A stretch of 64,000 nucleotides of DNA. Source: an uncultured Nocardioides sp. (GTDB lineage: Bacteria; Actinomycetota; Actinomycetes; Propionibacteriales; Nocardioidaceae). The stretch is from positions 62,001 to 126,000 of the forward strand of contig NZ_CANLDB010000004.1 in NCBI RefSeq assembly GCF_947489365.1, given 5' to 3'. This document shows, piece by piece, positions 50,744-58,590 of this stretch. The first letter of the stretch is position 1, and the number at the start of each line of letters is the position of its first letter. Under the pieces are notes generated by a model that did no database searches, had not been told where the DNA came from, and saw only the letters and a list, made by a program, of their open reading frames with translations. Position numbers and translations under genes: made by a program.

Positions 50744-52087
50744 ATGCCGATCCGCCGCCACACCCTCGTCCCCACCCTCCTCGCCACGGCCGCGCTCGCC
50801 CTGGGCGCCCTCGCGCCGGCAGCGGCGTCCGCTCCCCCGGTCGCGTCCTCGGCCGGGACCTCCACCGCGGCGGCCCCCGACCCCGACTGTCCGCAGCTGC
50901 AGCTGAAGGACCGCTGGTACGGCGACAACGCCGAGCGGATCCAGCGGGTCATCGACCGCCGCGGCCGCTGCGGCTGGGCGGACGGCGAGGCCCCGGAGGC
51001 GACGCCGTACGCGGTGTTCGACTGGGACAACACGATGATCAAGAACGACATCTCTGACCAGACCCTGTTCTGGATGCTGCGCCACGACAAGCTCCTGCAG
51101 CCGCGGGGCGGGAACTGGCGCACCACCAGCCAGTACATGACCGACGACGGCGCCCGCGCCCTCCGCTGGGCGTGCGGCGACCTCGCCGCACCCGGTGAGC
51201 CGCTCCCGACGCGGTCGTCGGCGCCCCGCTCGGTGCGCTGCGCCGACGAGATCGTGTCGGTCCGCAAGGAGGAGACGACCACCGACGGCGAGAAGGTCTT
51301 CGCGGGCTACCACCACCGCCGGATGCAGGCGATGTACGCCTGGGTCGGGCAGGTGCTGCAGGGCTACACGCCCGAGCAGGTCCGCCGGATCGCGGCCAAG
51401 GCCCGCACCGCGGCGCTGGAGGCCCCGAAGGGCGCCACCCAGCGCGTCGGGTCGTCCCGCCAGACCGCGTGGATCCGCTACTACCCCACGATGCGCGACC
51501 TGGTCCGCACCCTGCACCGCGCCGGCATCGAGCCCTGGATCGTCTCGGCGTCCCCGAAGGAGTTCGCCGACGTGTGGGGCCCCGCCGTCGGCATCGACCC
51601 CGACCACACCATCGGCGTCTCCCAGCTCACGACCGACGGCCGGCTGAACGGCCACCTCGAGGGGTGCGGCGGCGTCCCCGACGGCGCCGACTCGGTCATG
51701 ACGTACGTCGACGGCAAGCGGTGCTTCATCAACAAGCGGATCGCCGGCATCGACGGCCCCCGCGGTCTGCGCCCTGCGCCGTACCGGCTGCGCCCGGTGA
51801 TCACCGGCGGCGACGCCACCACCGACGTCTCGATGCTCTCCGACGCCACCGGCGTCCGGATCACGCTGAACCGCAACGACGACGAGGTCATGTGCCGCGC
51901 CTACGACGACCCGGACGGCCGCTGGCTCGTGCAGCCGATGTTCATCGACCCGCTGCCCCGCAAGGAGGGCCGCTACCCCTGCTCGACGACGGGCGCCCTC
52001 GACGGCGACGGCGACGAGGTGCCCGTACGCCGCCCCGACGGCACCGTCGTGCCGGACCAGCGGGACACCGTCTTCGGCCGCGGCTGA
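50744..52087 (+). CDS. secreted HAD-family phosphatase (phosphorylcholine phosphatase-like)
   Basis: 447 aa. Signal peptide (residues about 1-30, ALALGALAPAAASA), then motif I FDWDNTMIKND (Asp93 nucleophile, Asp95 acid), motif II VSASPKEF and motif IV VITGGDATTDVSML. Length and the DNTMIKND plus VSASPKEF layout resemble extracellular phosphorylcholine phosphatase. Predicted to release phosphate outside the cell. GGGAG Shine-Dalgarno 6 nt before the ATG. Confidence 0.85.
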   Translation: MPIRRHTLVPTLLATAALALGALAPAAASAPPVASSAGTSTAAAPDPDCPQLQLKDRWYGDNAERIQRVIDRRGRCGWADGEAPEATPYAVFDWDNTMIKNDISDQTLFWMLRHDKLLQPRGGNWRTTSQYMTDDGARALRWACGDLAAPGEPLPTRSSAPRSVRCADEIVSVRKEETTTDGEKVFAGYHHRRMQAMYAWVGQVLQGYTPEQVRRIAAKARTAALEAPKGATQRVGSSRQTAWIRYYPTMRDLVRTLHRAGIEPWIVSASPKEFADVWGPAVGIDPDHTIGVSQLTTDGRLNGHLEGCGGVPDGADSVMTYVDGKRCFINKRIAGIDGPRGLRPAPYRLRPVITGGDATTDVSMLSDATGVRITLNRNDDEVMCRAYDDPDGRWLVQPMFIDPLPRKEGRYPCSTTGALDGDGDEVPVRRPDGTVVPDQRDTVFGRG

Positions 52088-52140
52088 GCACGCGACTGCA
52101 GGCCTCGGCTCAGGATCGTGACCGCGACCGGGCCGGGTGG

Positions 52141-52238
52141 GTAGTCCGTGACGGATCGCACCCGCCCGGCACCCCCGAGGGGTGCAGAACGTCACGGACT
52201 ACCGGGGTGGGCGCGCGGCGCGGCGTGAGTTCCGCGCC
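52141..52238. repeat. nested inverted repeats in a convergent intergenic region
   Basis: GTAGTCCGTGACG (52141-52153) is perfectly inverted at 52190-52202, enclosing a perfect 7-bp hairpin with CGA loop (52169-52185). A second hairpin follows (GGCGCGG / CCGCGCC at 52217-52238). The 172-bp gap lies between convergent genes, so it could terminate both, but the 13-bp outer arms are longer than needed for that. Confidence 0.7.
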
Positions 52239-52259
52239 GTGACGTAGACCGGGAGCCGC

Positions 52260-52736
52260 TCAGACCCGGCGGGGGTCCCCGTCGACGACGTCGACGACGG
52301 TCACGTCGACCGCCACCTGCTGGCCGGACGCCTTGCTCAGCGGCACGAGCTCGTCGAGCTCGCGCAGGACCCGGGCCCGGACCTCGTCGGCCGTCCGGAC
52401 CAGGTCCACGCCGAAGGCCGCCACGAGGGACACACCGACCGAGACCAGGCGCTCCCCCTCCACCACGAAGGTCAGGTCGTCCGGGGTGTACGACGCCTCT
52501 TCGGTGAGCCCGACCCGCAGCAGGTCCGTCAGCACCCGCGTGGACACCACGGTCCGGGAGCCGTCCGGTCGCAGGTCGGCCAGCACCGGCTGCTCGTGGC
52601 GCCGCAGTGCCCGGGCACGTCGCATCACGTCGTCGGCGAGCACCGACCAGCCCGCGGGCTCGGTCTGCTGCGCCGCGGCCACGGCGCGTTCCAAGGGATC
52701 CACGACCGGCTCGGTTCCCTGTCCAGTCACCGCCAT
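52260..52736 (-). CDS. Asp23/Gls24-like protein co-encoded with a sigma factor
   Basis: 158 aa. The last 90 residues (TFVVEGERLVSVGVSLVAAFG, VRARVLRELDELVP, VAVDVTVVDVVDGD) have the strand-helix-strand order of the Asp23 proteins encoded on the other side of the sigma gene. The N-terminal half (RRARALRRHEQPVLADLRPDG) is different. No membrane helix. The ATG lies inside the end of the sigma gene (10-nt overlap), the position normally taken by an anti-sigma factor. Confidence 0.75.
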   Translation of the reverse strand: MAVTGQGTEPVVDPLERAVAAAQQTEPAGWSVLADDVMRRARALRRHEQPVLADLRPDGSRTVVSTRVLTDLLRVGLTEEASYTPDDLTFVVEGERLVSVGVSLVAAFGVDLVRTADEVRARVLRELDELVPLSKASGQQVAVDVTVVDVVDGDPRRV

Positions 52737-53317
52737 CGGGCCATCCTCTCCGCCAGTACTCGTCGTCCCCGATGCAGGTGTCCGCGCACGCTGCCCACGG
52801 GGATGGCCAGCGCCTCTCCGATCTCGGCGTACGACAGCCCCTCGACCTCCTTGAGGAGCCAGCAGGACCGCTGCAGCCACGGTAGTTCGTCCAGCGCCGC
52901 CTGCAACGCCTCGAGCAGCTCGCCGTCGAGCACGTCCTGCAGCGGGTTGTCGTTCGCGGGCCGGACGACGCGGGACAGCAGCTGGTCGTCGATGGGCACC
53001 GGACGCCGGTGTCGCTGCAGGTCGGCGGCCCGGCGGTGCACCATCCGGAACAGCCAGGTCCGCAGGCTCGAGCGGCCCTCGAAGGTCGGCAGGCTCTTCC
53101 ACGCCGAGATCAGCGCCTCCTGGGTGACCTCGGCGCCGTCGTGGGTGCTGCCCCGCATCAGCCGCACCGCGTAGCGGTACATGCCGGGGCCGTGCCGGTC
53201 CACGATGACCCGGAACGCGGCCTCGTCCCGGAGCTTGGCCCGTCGTACCAGTGCGTCGTCCGTCGCGTCCTGCAACCCCCACGAGTCGTCGTCGGGAGTC
53301 TCAGAGCCAACCGCCAT
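52727..53317 (-). CDS. sigma-70 family (ECF-like) RNA polymerase sigma factor
   Basis: 196 aa. Region 2: AAFRVIVDRHGPGMYRYAVRLMRGSTHDGAEVTQEALISAWKSL. Region 4: ELPWLQRSCWLLKEVEGLSYAEIGEALAIPVGSVRGHLHRGRRVL. Complete. ATG at 53317; a GTG at 53323 is equally possible. Divergent from the Asp23 operon with 158 bp between starts, so it is the obvious candidate to drive it. No matching -35/-10 pair could be identified with certainty. Confidence 0.92.
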   Translation of the reverse strand: MAVGSETPDDDSWGLQDATDDALVRRAKLRDEAAFRVIVDRHGPGMYRYAVRLMRGSTHDGAEVTQEALISAWKSLPTFEGRSSLRTWLFRMVHRRAADLQRHRRPVPIDDQLLSRVVRPANDNPLQDVLDGELLEALQAALDELPWLQRSCWLLKEVEGLSYAEIGEALAIPVGSVRGHLHRGRRVLAERMARWR

Positions 53318-53475
53318 GGCCACGCAACAACGAGCGTCAATATTTTGTGCCCGCTGTCACAGACGGACCGCTGTGCCCGCGATCACACGAGAAAGTCCGT
53401 GACGTTTCACCGACTCGGTGCGACCAACTGTTGTCCGACCGAACGCCGGTCGTCATCACAGTGAAGGAGATCATC

Positions 53476-53940
53476 GTGAGCCAGAGCAGCACCGAGAAGA
53501 CCACCACGCCGGCCACCACCGCCAAGGAGGGCCCGCTGGTCACCGAGCACGGCCGCACCACCATCGCGGACACCGTGGTCTCCAAGATCGCCGGCATCGC
53601 GACCCGCGAGGTCGCTGGTGTCTACAACCTCGGTGGCGGCACGGCCCGCGCGGTCGGCGCCCTCCGTGAGCGCATCCCCGGCTCCAGCACCAACCACTCG
53701 CAGGGCATCTCCGTCGAGGTCGGCGAGCGCGAGGCCGCCGTCGACGTGCAGCTGGTCGCCGAGTACGGCGTCTCCATCGCGGACCTGTCCGCGGGCGTGC
53801 GCCGCAACGTGATCAACGCCGTGGAGCGCATGACCGGGCTCGACGTGGTCGAGGTCAACATCACCGTCAACGACGTCCACCTGGACGACGGCTCCGACGA
53901 CGACGACGTCAAGGACGAGGCTCCCGCCCGTGTCCAGTGA
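53476..53940 (+). CDS. Asp23/Gls24 family envelope stress protein, copy 1
   Basis: 154 aa. The canonical Asp23 domain covers about 25-140: GRTTIADTVVSKIAGIATREVAGVY, then GISVEVGEREAAVDVQLVAEYG, LSAGVRRNVINAVERMTGLDVVEVNITVNDV. Acidic tail (DDGSDDDD). Asp23 proteins coat the inner membrane face and stabilise it under alkaline/cell-wall stress. GTG at 53476 has AAGGAG 6 nt upstream. First gene of the plus-strand operon. Confidence 0.95.
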   Translation: MSQSSTEKTTTPATTAKEGPLVTEHGRTTIADTVVSKIAGIATREVAGVYNLGGGTARAVGALRERIPGSSTNHSQGISVEVGEREAAVDVQLVAEYGVSIADLSAGVRRNVINAVERMTGLDVVEVNITVNDVHLDDGSDDDDVKDEAPARVQ

Positions 53941-54250
53941 CACCTCGCCCGCGACCGCGGGCGAGCCCACCCCCTCCGACCCGGCCGAGAGCCTGGCGGA
54001 GGAGGTGTTGGCCCTCCCCGGTGTGGCGGGCCTGCACGGCGGCCTCTTCGGTGAGGTCGCGACCTACCTGCCGGGACGACGCGTCACCGGCGTCCGCCTC
54101 GACGACGAGCGCACCGACGTCCACGTGAGCGTGGAGTGGGGCGCGAACGTCCACGAGGTCGTCGATGCCGTACGACGCACCGCCGAGGCCCGCTTCGGCG
54201 GACGTGTCGACGTGCACGTCGAGGACGTCGTCGGCCCGGCGTCGGCCTGA
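53930..54250 (+). CDS. Asp23/Gls24-like protein, copy 2 (short)
   Basis: 106 aa. Core strand/helix order LPGVAGLHGGLFGEVATYLPG, VTGVRLDDERTDVHVSVEWG, VHEVVDAVRRTAEARFGGRVDVHVEDVV is Asp23-like but truncated at the N-terminus. It overlaps copy 1 by 11 nt (GTG start). No membrane segment. Probably a partner in the membrane-associated sheet. Confidence 0.85.
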   Translation: MSSDTSPATAGEPTPSDPAESLAEEVLALPGVAGLHGGLFGEVATYLPGRRVTGVRLDDERTDVHVSVEWGANVHEVVDAVRRTAEARFGGRVDVHVEDVVGPASA

Positions 54251-54410
54251 GCCCTGCCGGTGGCGGCGTTTCCCCTCGTCGCCACCGGCACCGGCCCGGG
54301 TCCGTCCCGGGCCCCCAGCCTCCGCGGCCCATCCGCCGCGACGAACCACTGATCAGCCACCACCCACCTTCTGCGACACCCACCCTGAGACCTGTCTGGA
54401 GACACACCTC

Positions 54411-54587
54411 ATGACCACCTCGACCCTCGGCCTCATCGCCGGCCTCCTGCTCGCCATCGCCGTCACCATCGGCGGCTTCGGAGGCTTCCTGCTCGCGCTC
54501 GTCCTCGGCGCCGTCGGCTACGTCATCGGTGGCCAGCTGGACGGCGAGATCGACGTGACCGCGATGGTCCGTGGTCGCCGTGGCTGA
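54411..54587 (+). CDS. DUF2273-like small integral membrane protein
   Basis: 58 aa, one or two helices (about 5-40: TLGLIAGLLLAIAVTIGGFG, FLLALVLGAVGYVIGGQLDG). DUF2273 proteins sit in Gls24 operons of Firmicutes and actinobacteria and are thought to anchor Asp23 partners at the membrane. Too short for automated gene finders in some cases, but its place in the operon and family pattern support it. Confidence 0.8.
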   Translation: MTTSTLGLIAGLLLAIAVTIGGFGGFLLALVLGAVGYVIGGQLDGEIDVTAMVRGRRG

Positions 54588-55017
54588 GGTCTCCACCCAG
54601 GAGCCGACGCTCGAGAAGGCCCCCGCACCCGCTGCCGGCCACGCCGCACAGGGCAAGGACCGGGCCCCCGAGGAACGAGGCTCGCTGGAGCTCAAGACGA
54701 AGGCGCTGTCCCACCTGGCGCAACACGCCGCCACCGAGGTGTCCGGCACGGTGCGCTCCGGGAACGCCGTGCGCCGCACCCTCGGCCGCGATTACCCGCG
54801 CGCCTCGGCCCGCATGGACGGCGCCCAGGCCTCGATCGACCTCGACGTCGCGGTCCGCTGGCCCGCGCCGGTCGCCCGGATCGCCCAGCAGACGCGCGAC
54901 CTGGTCCTGCGGCGCACCCAGGACCTGTCCGGCATCGACATCCGACGCGTGGACGTCACCGTCCACGTCGTCTCCGACGACGACGCCACCACCACCGAGA
55001 CGAGGAGGGTCCAGTGA
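54571..55017 (+). CDS. Asp23/Gls24-like protein, copy 3
   Basis: 148 aa. Variable Ala/Pro-rich N-terminus of about 40 residues, then KTKALSHLAQHAATEVSGTVRSG, ASIDLDVAVRWPAPVARIAQQTRDLVL and IDIRRVDVTVHVV, the Asp23 order. GTG at 54571 lies inside the DUF2273-like gene (GTG at 54580 is an alternative). Its stop overlaps the next start by GTGA. Confidence 0.85.
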   Translation: MVAVAEVSTQEPTLEKAPAPAAGHAAQGKDRAPEERGSLELKTKALSHLAQHAATEVSGTVRSGNAVRRTLGRDYPRASARMDGAQASIDLDVAVRWPAPVARIAQQTRDLVLRRTQDLSGIDIRRVDVTVHVVSDDDATTTETRRVQ

Positions 55018-55562
55018 GCAGCCCGAAGGCTCCGTCCACTCCCCCCACCCGTACCCCGGCGGCCGGTCTGGTCGCCTCCCTGTTCGCGATCGCGCTGATC
55101 GCGCTGGCCGTCGTGGCCGTGCGCGACCTCGCCGTCGACCAGGGGTGGACGTCCGGCTCGCCCTGGACCCCGCCGCTGGTCTCCGGACTCGACGGGCTCA
55201 CGGCCACCACGACCGTCCTGGTCGTCGGCGCCGTCGCCGGCGTCCTCGCCCTTCTGCTGCTGTACGTCGTGCTGAAGCCGGCTCGTCGTACCCACGGCAA
55301 GGGCGGCGACGACGCCACCGACCTCTGGGTCACCCCCGCGGCCGTGGCCACCCTGGCCCGTGAGGCCGCGGACCGCACCGCCGGTGTCCGGTCCGCCGAG
55401 GCCCGCGCCACCCGTCGCTCGGTGTCGGTGACCGTGGCCGCGGAGCCCAACGCCGGCGACGTCGAGAGCGCCGTGCGCGCCGCCGTCGACAGCCAGCTCG
55501 CCGGCCTGGCCTCGCCCACCGTCAAGATCCGCACCCGCCGTGCAGAGGAGCAGACCGCATGA
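55014..55562 (+). CDS. membrane-anchored AmaP/DUF6286-like protein
   Basis: 182 aa. Two membrane helices (about 18-40 and 63-88, ATTTVLVVGAVAGVLALLLL) then an Asp23-like soluble domain (LAREAADRTAGVRSAEARATRRSV, VESAVRAAVDSQLAGL). This is the AmaP layout: two helices plus an Asp23-fold domain that recruits Asp23. Short linkers and GTGA overlaps join it to both neighbours. Confidence 0.82.
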   Translation: MSSPKAPSTPPTRTPAAGLVASLFAIALIALAVVAVRDLAVDQGWTSGSPWTPPLVSGLDGLTATTTVLVVGAVAGVLALLLLYVVLKPARRTHGKGGDDATDLWVTPAAVATLAREAADRTAGVRSAEARATRRSVSVTVAAEPNAGDVESAVRAAVDSQLAGLASPTVKIRTRRAEEQTA

Positions 55563-56143
55563 GCCGCAAGCTGAACGCCCTGGACCGGGTGGTGACGCTG
55601 CTCGTCGCCCTCGCGCTCGGAGCCCTCGCCTTCTTCGCCTTCGACTGGCGCTACGGGTGGGTGTTCTCCTACCCCGAGCAGCTGTCGACCGGGCCGGTCA
55701 CCACCGCCGTCGAGGCGACCTGGTTCCCCTGGGTCTTCGCCGTCGTCGCCGTCGTGCTGGGTCTGCTGGCCCTGTGGTGGCTCGCCTCCCACGCCCGGCG
55801 TCCCCACGAGTCGACCGTCCGCCTGACCGGCTCGGACAACACGGGCCGTCTCGACCTGGACCTGTCGTCGCTGGCCTCGGCCACGGCGGACCGCTTCGGC
55901 CAGCTGGCCGGTGCGGACTCGGTCCGGGGCCGTACCCGCAGTCTCGGGTCGCACCAGGTCGTCGAGATCACGGCACGCCTCGACCCCCGCGCGGACGGTC
56001 CCAGCGTCGCTGCCGCGGCGCGCACCTGCGCCGCCGACGTGGCCGCCGCCCTGCCCGACGGGGACGCGACCTGCCGGGTGCTCATCGATGGTCCCCGGGG
56101 TCGCGGCCGACGCGGCTCGACCACCACCGTCGGGGTCCAGTAG
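55559..56143 (+). CDS. membrane-anchored AmaP-like alkaline shock protein
   Basis: 194 aa. Two helices (about 10-30, VVTLLVALALGALAFFAF; about 53-75, WFPWVFAVVAVVLGLLALWW) and a C-terminal domain with LDLSSLASATADRFGQLAGADSV and VVEITARLDPRADGPSVAAAART. Second AmaP-type anchor in a row. The tail is Gly/Arg rich. Overlaps the previous gene by ATGA. Confidence 0.82.
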   Translation: MSRKLNALDRVVTLLVALALGALAFFAFDWRYGWVFSYPEQLSTGPVTTAVEATWFPWVFAVVAVVLGLLALWWLASHARRPHESTVRLTGSDNTGRLDLDLSSLASATADRFGQLAGADSVRGRTRSLGSHQVVEITARLDPRADGPSVAAAARTCAADVAAALPDGDATCRVLIDGPRGRGRRGSTTTVGVQ

Positions 56144-56304
56144 GCCCCGCCACCGACGTCCGTCGGGCCTCCTGGCCCGTCGGCGCCGACCTTCCCGTTC
56201 CGGCCTCCCGTGAGGTCTTCCCGGGTACCGTCGGTATGCATCGCACCACCACACCGCGTCGGACGGACGCACCGTCCGGCACACCAGAGAGGGAGTTGAT
56301 CCAC

Positions 56305-56478
56305 ATGGGCATCGGCGACAAGATCCAGAACGCTGCTGAGGACCTCAAGGGCAAGGCCAAGGAGGCCGTCGGCGACGCCAAGGGCGACGACAAGCTCAAG
56401 GCGGAGGGCAAGTCCGACCAGACGAAGGCCGACGCCAAGAAGGCCGGCGAGAACGTCAAGGACGCCTTCAAGAACTGA
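56305..56478 (+). CDS. CsbD-family stress protein
   Basis: 57 aa. MGIGDKIQNAAEDLKGKAKEA and KKAGENVKDAFK form the CsbD pattern: two Lys/Ala/Gly-rich helices, charged and without Cys. CsbD proteins accumulate under general stress in other bacteria. ATG at 56305 has AGGGAG upstream. A 161-bp gap separates it from the AmaP-like gene, and a perfect terminator follows. Confidence 0.92.
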   Translation: MGIGDKIQNAAEDLKGKAKEAVGDAKGDDKLKAEGKSDQTKADAKKAGENVKDAFKN

Positions 56479-56504
56479 CCTCTCCCGAGGCACCCAGCTC
56501 GAGC

Positions 56505-56540
56505 ACGACGGGCCGACCGCTCCTGCGGTCGGCCCGTCGT
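56505..56540 (+). terminator. intrinsic terminator after csbD-like gene
   Basis: Perfect 15-bp stem ACGACGGGCCGACCG / CGGTCGGCCCGTCGT with a 6-nt loop, 26 nt after the CsbD stop. Confidence 0.85.
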
Positions 56541-56600
56541 CGCGTCCGGACCCCGATGGACCTCCGGTGAGGCCTCCGGGGACCCGCCCGCAGCGACTGC

Positions 56601-56635
56601 CTTACGCCGTAAGTGCCCCCTGCCTTACGCTGTAG
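56601..56635. promoter_or_regulatory. two TTACG half-palindrome boxes, 23 bp apart
   Basis: CTTACGCCGTAAG (56601-56613) is a perfect 13-bp palindrome, and CTTACGCTGTAGC (56624-56636) is its imperfect copy one to two helical turns downstream. This is a TetR-operator-like layout in front of the isolated Asp23-like gene at 56688. Confidence 0.55.
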
Positions 56636-56687
56636 CCACGTCGCCCCGGCACCGGGTCGGCGTCCCGACCCCGGAGGTGGCCAGGCA

Positions 56688-57080
56688 GTGGCGGCACAGG
56701 CGCGCGGAGCAGGCTCCGCCACCGGCGACGACGTCGTCCCCTCACCCGGCGACAGCGTCCTGACCGTGCGGGCCGTCGTCGCGATGTGTGCCCTGGCCGC
56801 TCGGTCGCACGCGCAGGTCGCCGAGGTCCTCGGCGCCCCGGAGGTCCTGACGGAGGACACCACCTCCTCGGGCCCGCCGCGTCTGCGGGTCCGCCTGGAC
56901 GTCGCGGGCACCTACGGCGCCGACCTGCTCGCGCTCGCCGCCGGTGTCCGCAGCGCCGTCGCCGCGACGGTGACGGGGATGACCGGCCTCGAGGTCGCCG
57001 CCGTCGACGTCGCCGTCACCGACGTGAGGGCCCCCACCGCCGGGCCGACAGCCGGGCGGAGGGTCGTCGGCGGCCGCTGA
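56688..57080 (+). CDS. Asp23/Gls24-like protein, copy 4 (own unit)
   Basis: 130 aa. VVAMCALAARSHAQVAEVLG, RLRVRLDVAGTYGADLLALAAGVRSAVAATVTGMTGLEVAAVDVAVTDV is Asp23-like. It lies after the CsbD terminator, with its own upstream boxes (56601-56635), so it is separately regulated. GTG at 56688 with a GGAGG 11 nt upstream. Zero bases separate its stop from the convergent gene. Confidence 0.78.
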   Translation: MAAQARGAGSATGDDVVPSPGDSVLTVRAVVAMCALAARSHAQVAEVLGAPEVLTEDTTSSGPPRLRVRLDVAGTYGADLLALAAGVRSAVAATVTGMTGLEVAAVDVAVTDVRAPTAGPTAGRRVVGGR

Positions 57081-57716
57081 TCAGCCTGCCCGGAGCCTGC
57101 GGCGCAGCTCGACCACGCCCGGCCCCGACAGCTCGCCGAGCGCCGCAGGGCGTCCGGCGACGACCATCAGCAGGGCCTCCCCCGGCCCGCTTACCTCCGG
57201 GCCACGACCGACCGAGAAGTCGACGTCGTCGGCGACGAGCCGCAGCCCCCGGGTCAGGGACCGACCGGGCAGGGTCGGCGCACGGCGGGCGAAGTCGAGG
57301 GCGGGGACGAGACGCTCGGCGGGCACCACCCGCGGCAGGCCGAGCCCCCGCCGGACGTCCTGGTGGTGGATGGTCCCGTCGGTCAGCGCGATGCCGCCGC
57401 CGAGCCCGGCCGTCAGCCCACGCGGGCGCAGGTGCCGGCGCACCAGGTCGAGGACCGCGGCGGGCGACAGGGCGTCGTACGCGCGGAGGACGAGGTCGTT
57501 GACGCTCTCGACCCGGAACCCGCCCCGCACGAAGGCGCCGCCCAGCTTTCGTGTCGTCAGCGGGTCGTAGGAGACGACGTGGACCGCGACGTCGCGGACG
57601 CTCCACCCGGCGCACAGCGACGGCGCTGCCCACTGCTCCTCGGTGAGGCCCTCCAGGAGGGCCAGGAGGTCGGCCCGCTCCTGCTCGGCCAGCGGCAGGA
57701 GCGCCGGTGCCGCCAT
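57081..57716 (-). CDS. maleylpyruvate isomerase / DinB-fold family protein
   Basis: 211 aa. LAEQERADLLALLEGLTEEQW and LCAGWSVRDVAVHVVSYD are the mycothiol-dependent maleylpyruvate isomerase N-terminal helices with the metal His (VHVVSYD and TIHHQDV). Predicted to work with mycothiol, the actinobacterial thiol, on an unidentified substrate. The ATG at 57716 overlaps the preceding stop by one base (TGATG). Confidence 0.85.
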   Translation of the reverse strand: MAAPALLPLAEQERADLLALLEGLTEEQWAAPSLCAGWSVRDVAVHVVSYDPLTTRKLGGAFVRGGFRVESVNDLVLRAYDALSPAAVLDLVRRHLRPRGLTAGLGGGIALTDGTIHHQDVRRGLGLPRVVPAERLVPALDFARRAPTLPGRSLTRGLRLVADDVDFSVGRGPEVSGPGEALLMVVAGRPAALGELSGPGVVELRRRLRAG

Positions 57717-58192
57717 CAGTCCCGTCCCCCGACCGCCGACGCCAGGCGCCGCAGCCAGAGCGGCCACCCGCCGTCGGCGTCCAGACCCTGGCGCAGCCCG
57801 GGCCAGTCCGTGCCGTGGCGCTCGAGGTGGCGGTGCACCAGCGTCACCCGGGTCCCGGCGCCCTCCGGCGTGAAGGTGACCTCCACCTCGCTGGCCGCGG
57901 CGGGGTCGTCGACGACCCGCCAGTCGGTCCCGATGAGCCAGGCGAGGACCAGTCGCCGTGGCGGGTCGTGGACGAGCACCCGCGCCCAGCGGCAGGTGCT
58001 GCCGTCGACGCCGCGGTCGTAGACGTCGCCGCCGGCGTACGGCTCGAGGACCGTCTCGGCGATCGGCACGTCCAGCAGGTTGTGCTCCCGGGGCTTGACC
58101 GCGTCGAGGCGGGAGAAGACCGCGAAGGCCCGGTCGACCCCGACCTCCACCACGACCTCGTGCCGCACGGCGCCGTCCTGCTCGATGCTCAT
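57716..58192 (-). CDS. SRPBCC / AHSA1-like protein
   Basis: 158 aa. START/AHSA1-type helix-grip fold: VVVEVGVDRAFAVFSRLDA, WARVLVHDPPRRLVLAW, VEVTFTPEGAGTRVTLVHRHLERHG. Binds a hydrophobic ligand in relatives. It lies directly between an ArsR regulator and a DinB-fold gene with one-base or ATGA overlaps, the common ArsR-SRPBCC cassette. Confidence 0.9.
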   Translation of the reverse strand: MSIEQDGAVRHEVVVEVGVDRAFAVFSRLDAVKPREHNLLDVPIAETVLEPYAGGDVYDRGVDGSTCRWARVLVHDPPRRLVLAWLIGTDWRVVDDPAAASEVEVTFTPEGAGTRVTLVHRHLERHGTDWPGLRQGLDADGGWPLWLRRLASAVGGRD

Positions 58193-58494
58193 CCGTCCTC
58201 CTCGTCGGTCCTCATGCTGTCCAGGGCGTTCGCCCAGAACGCGTCGAGCTGCCGCCGGTACGACGCGAGCCGCTGCACGTCCAGGCTGTACACGTTGGTG
58301 CGGCCCACCGGCCGGTCGCGCACGATCCCCGCGTCCTTCAGCACGCGGAGGTGCTGGCTGACCGCGGGTCGCGTGATCGGCATCGCGGCGGCCAGGTCGC
58401 CGACGGTCCGCTCCCCTGCGGCGAGACGCTCGACGATGTCCCGCCGGCTCGCGTCGCCGAGGAGGTCCCAGGCGCTGGATCCGTCAGTGGTCAC
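58189..58494 (-). CDS. ArsR-family transcription regulator
   Basis: 101 aa. SAWDLLGDASRRDIVERLAAGERTVGDLAAAMPITRPAVSQHLRVLKDAGIVRDRPVGRTNVY is a complete winged helix; GRTNVYSLD is the wing. No Cys for metal. Overlaps the SRPBCC gene (ATGA), so it controls the group. The start codon is GTG at 58494; the hexamer TAACTT is 8 nt upstream. Confidence 0.92.
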   Translation of the reverse strand: MTTDGSSAWDLLGDASRRDIVERLAAGERTVGDLAAAMPITRPAVSQHLRVLKDAGIVRDRPVGRTNVYSLDVQRLASYRRQLDAFWANALDSMRTDEEDG

Positions 58495-58590
58495 GAACGC
58501 GTAAGTTACCACTGACCGGTCTGACGTGCCACCGAGCGCCGGGCCCGGGTCTGCCAGGGTTGGCCCCGGACCCCCGGGGAGGAGCAGACG

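Noticed and set aside
56222..56227. SigB-type -10 (GGGTAC) upstream of the CsbD gene
   Set aside because: No -35 GTTT at the right distance; the match is too short to report as a promoter.
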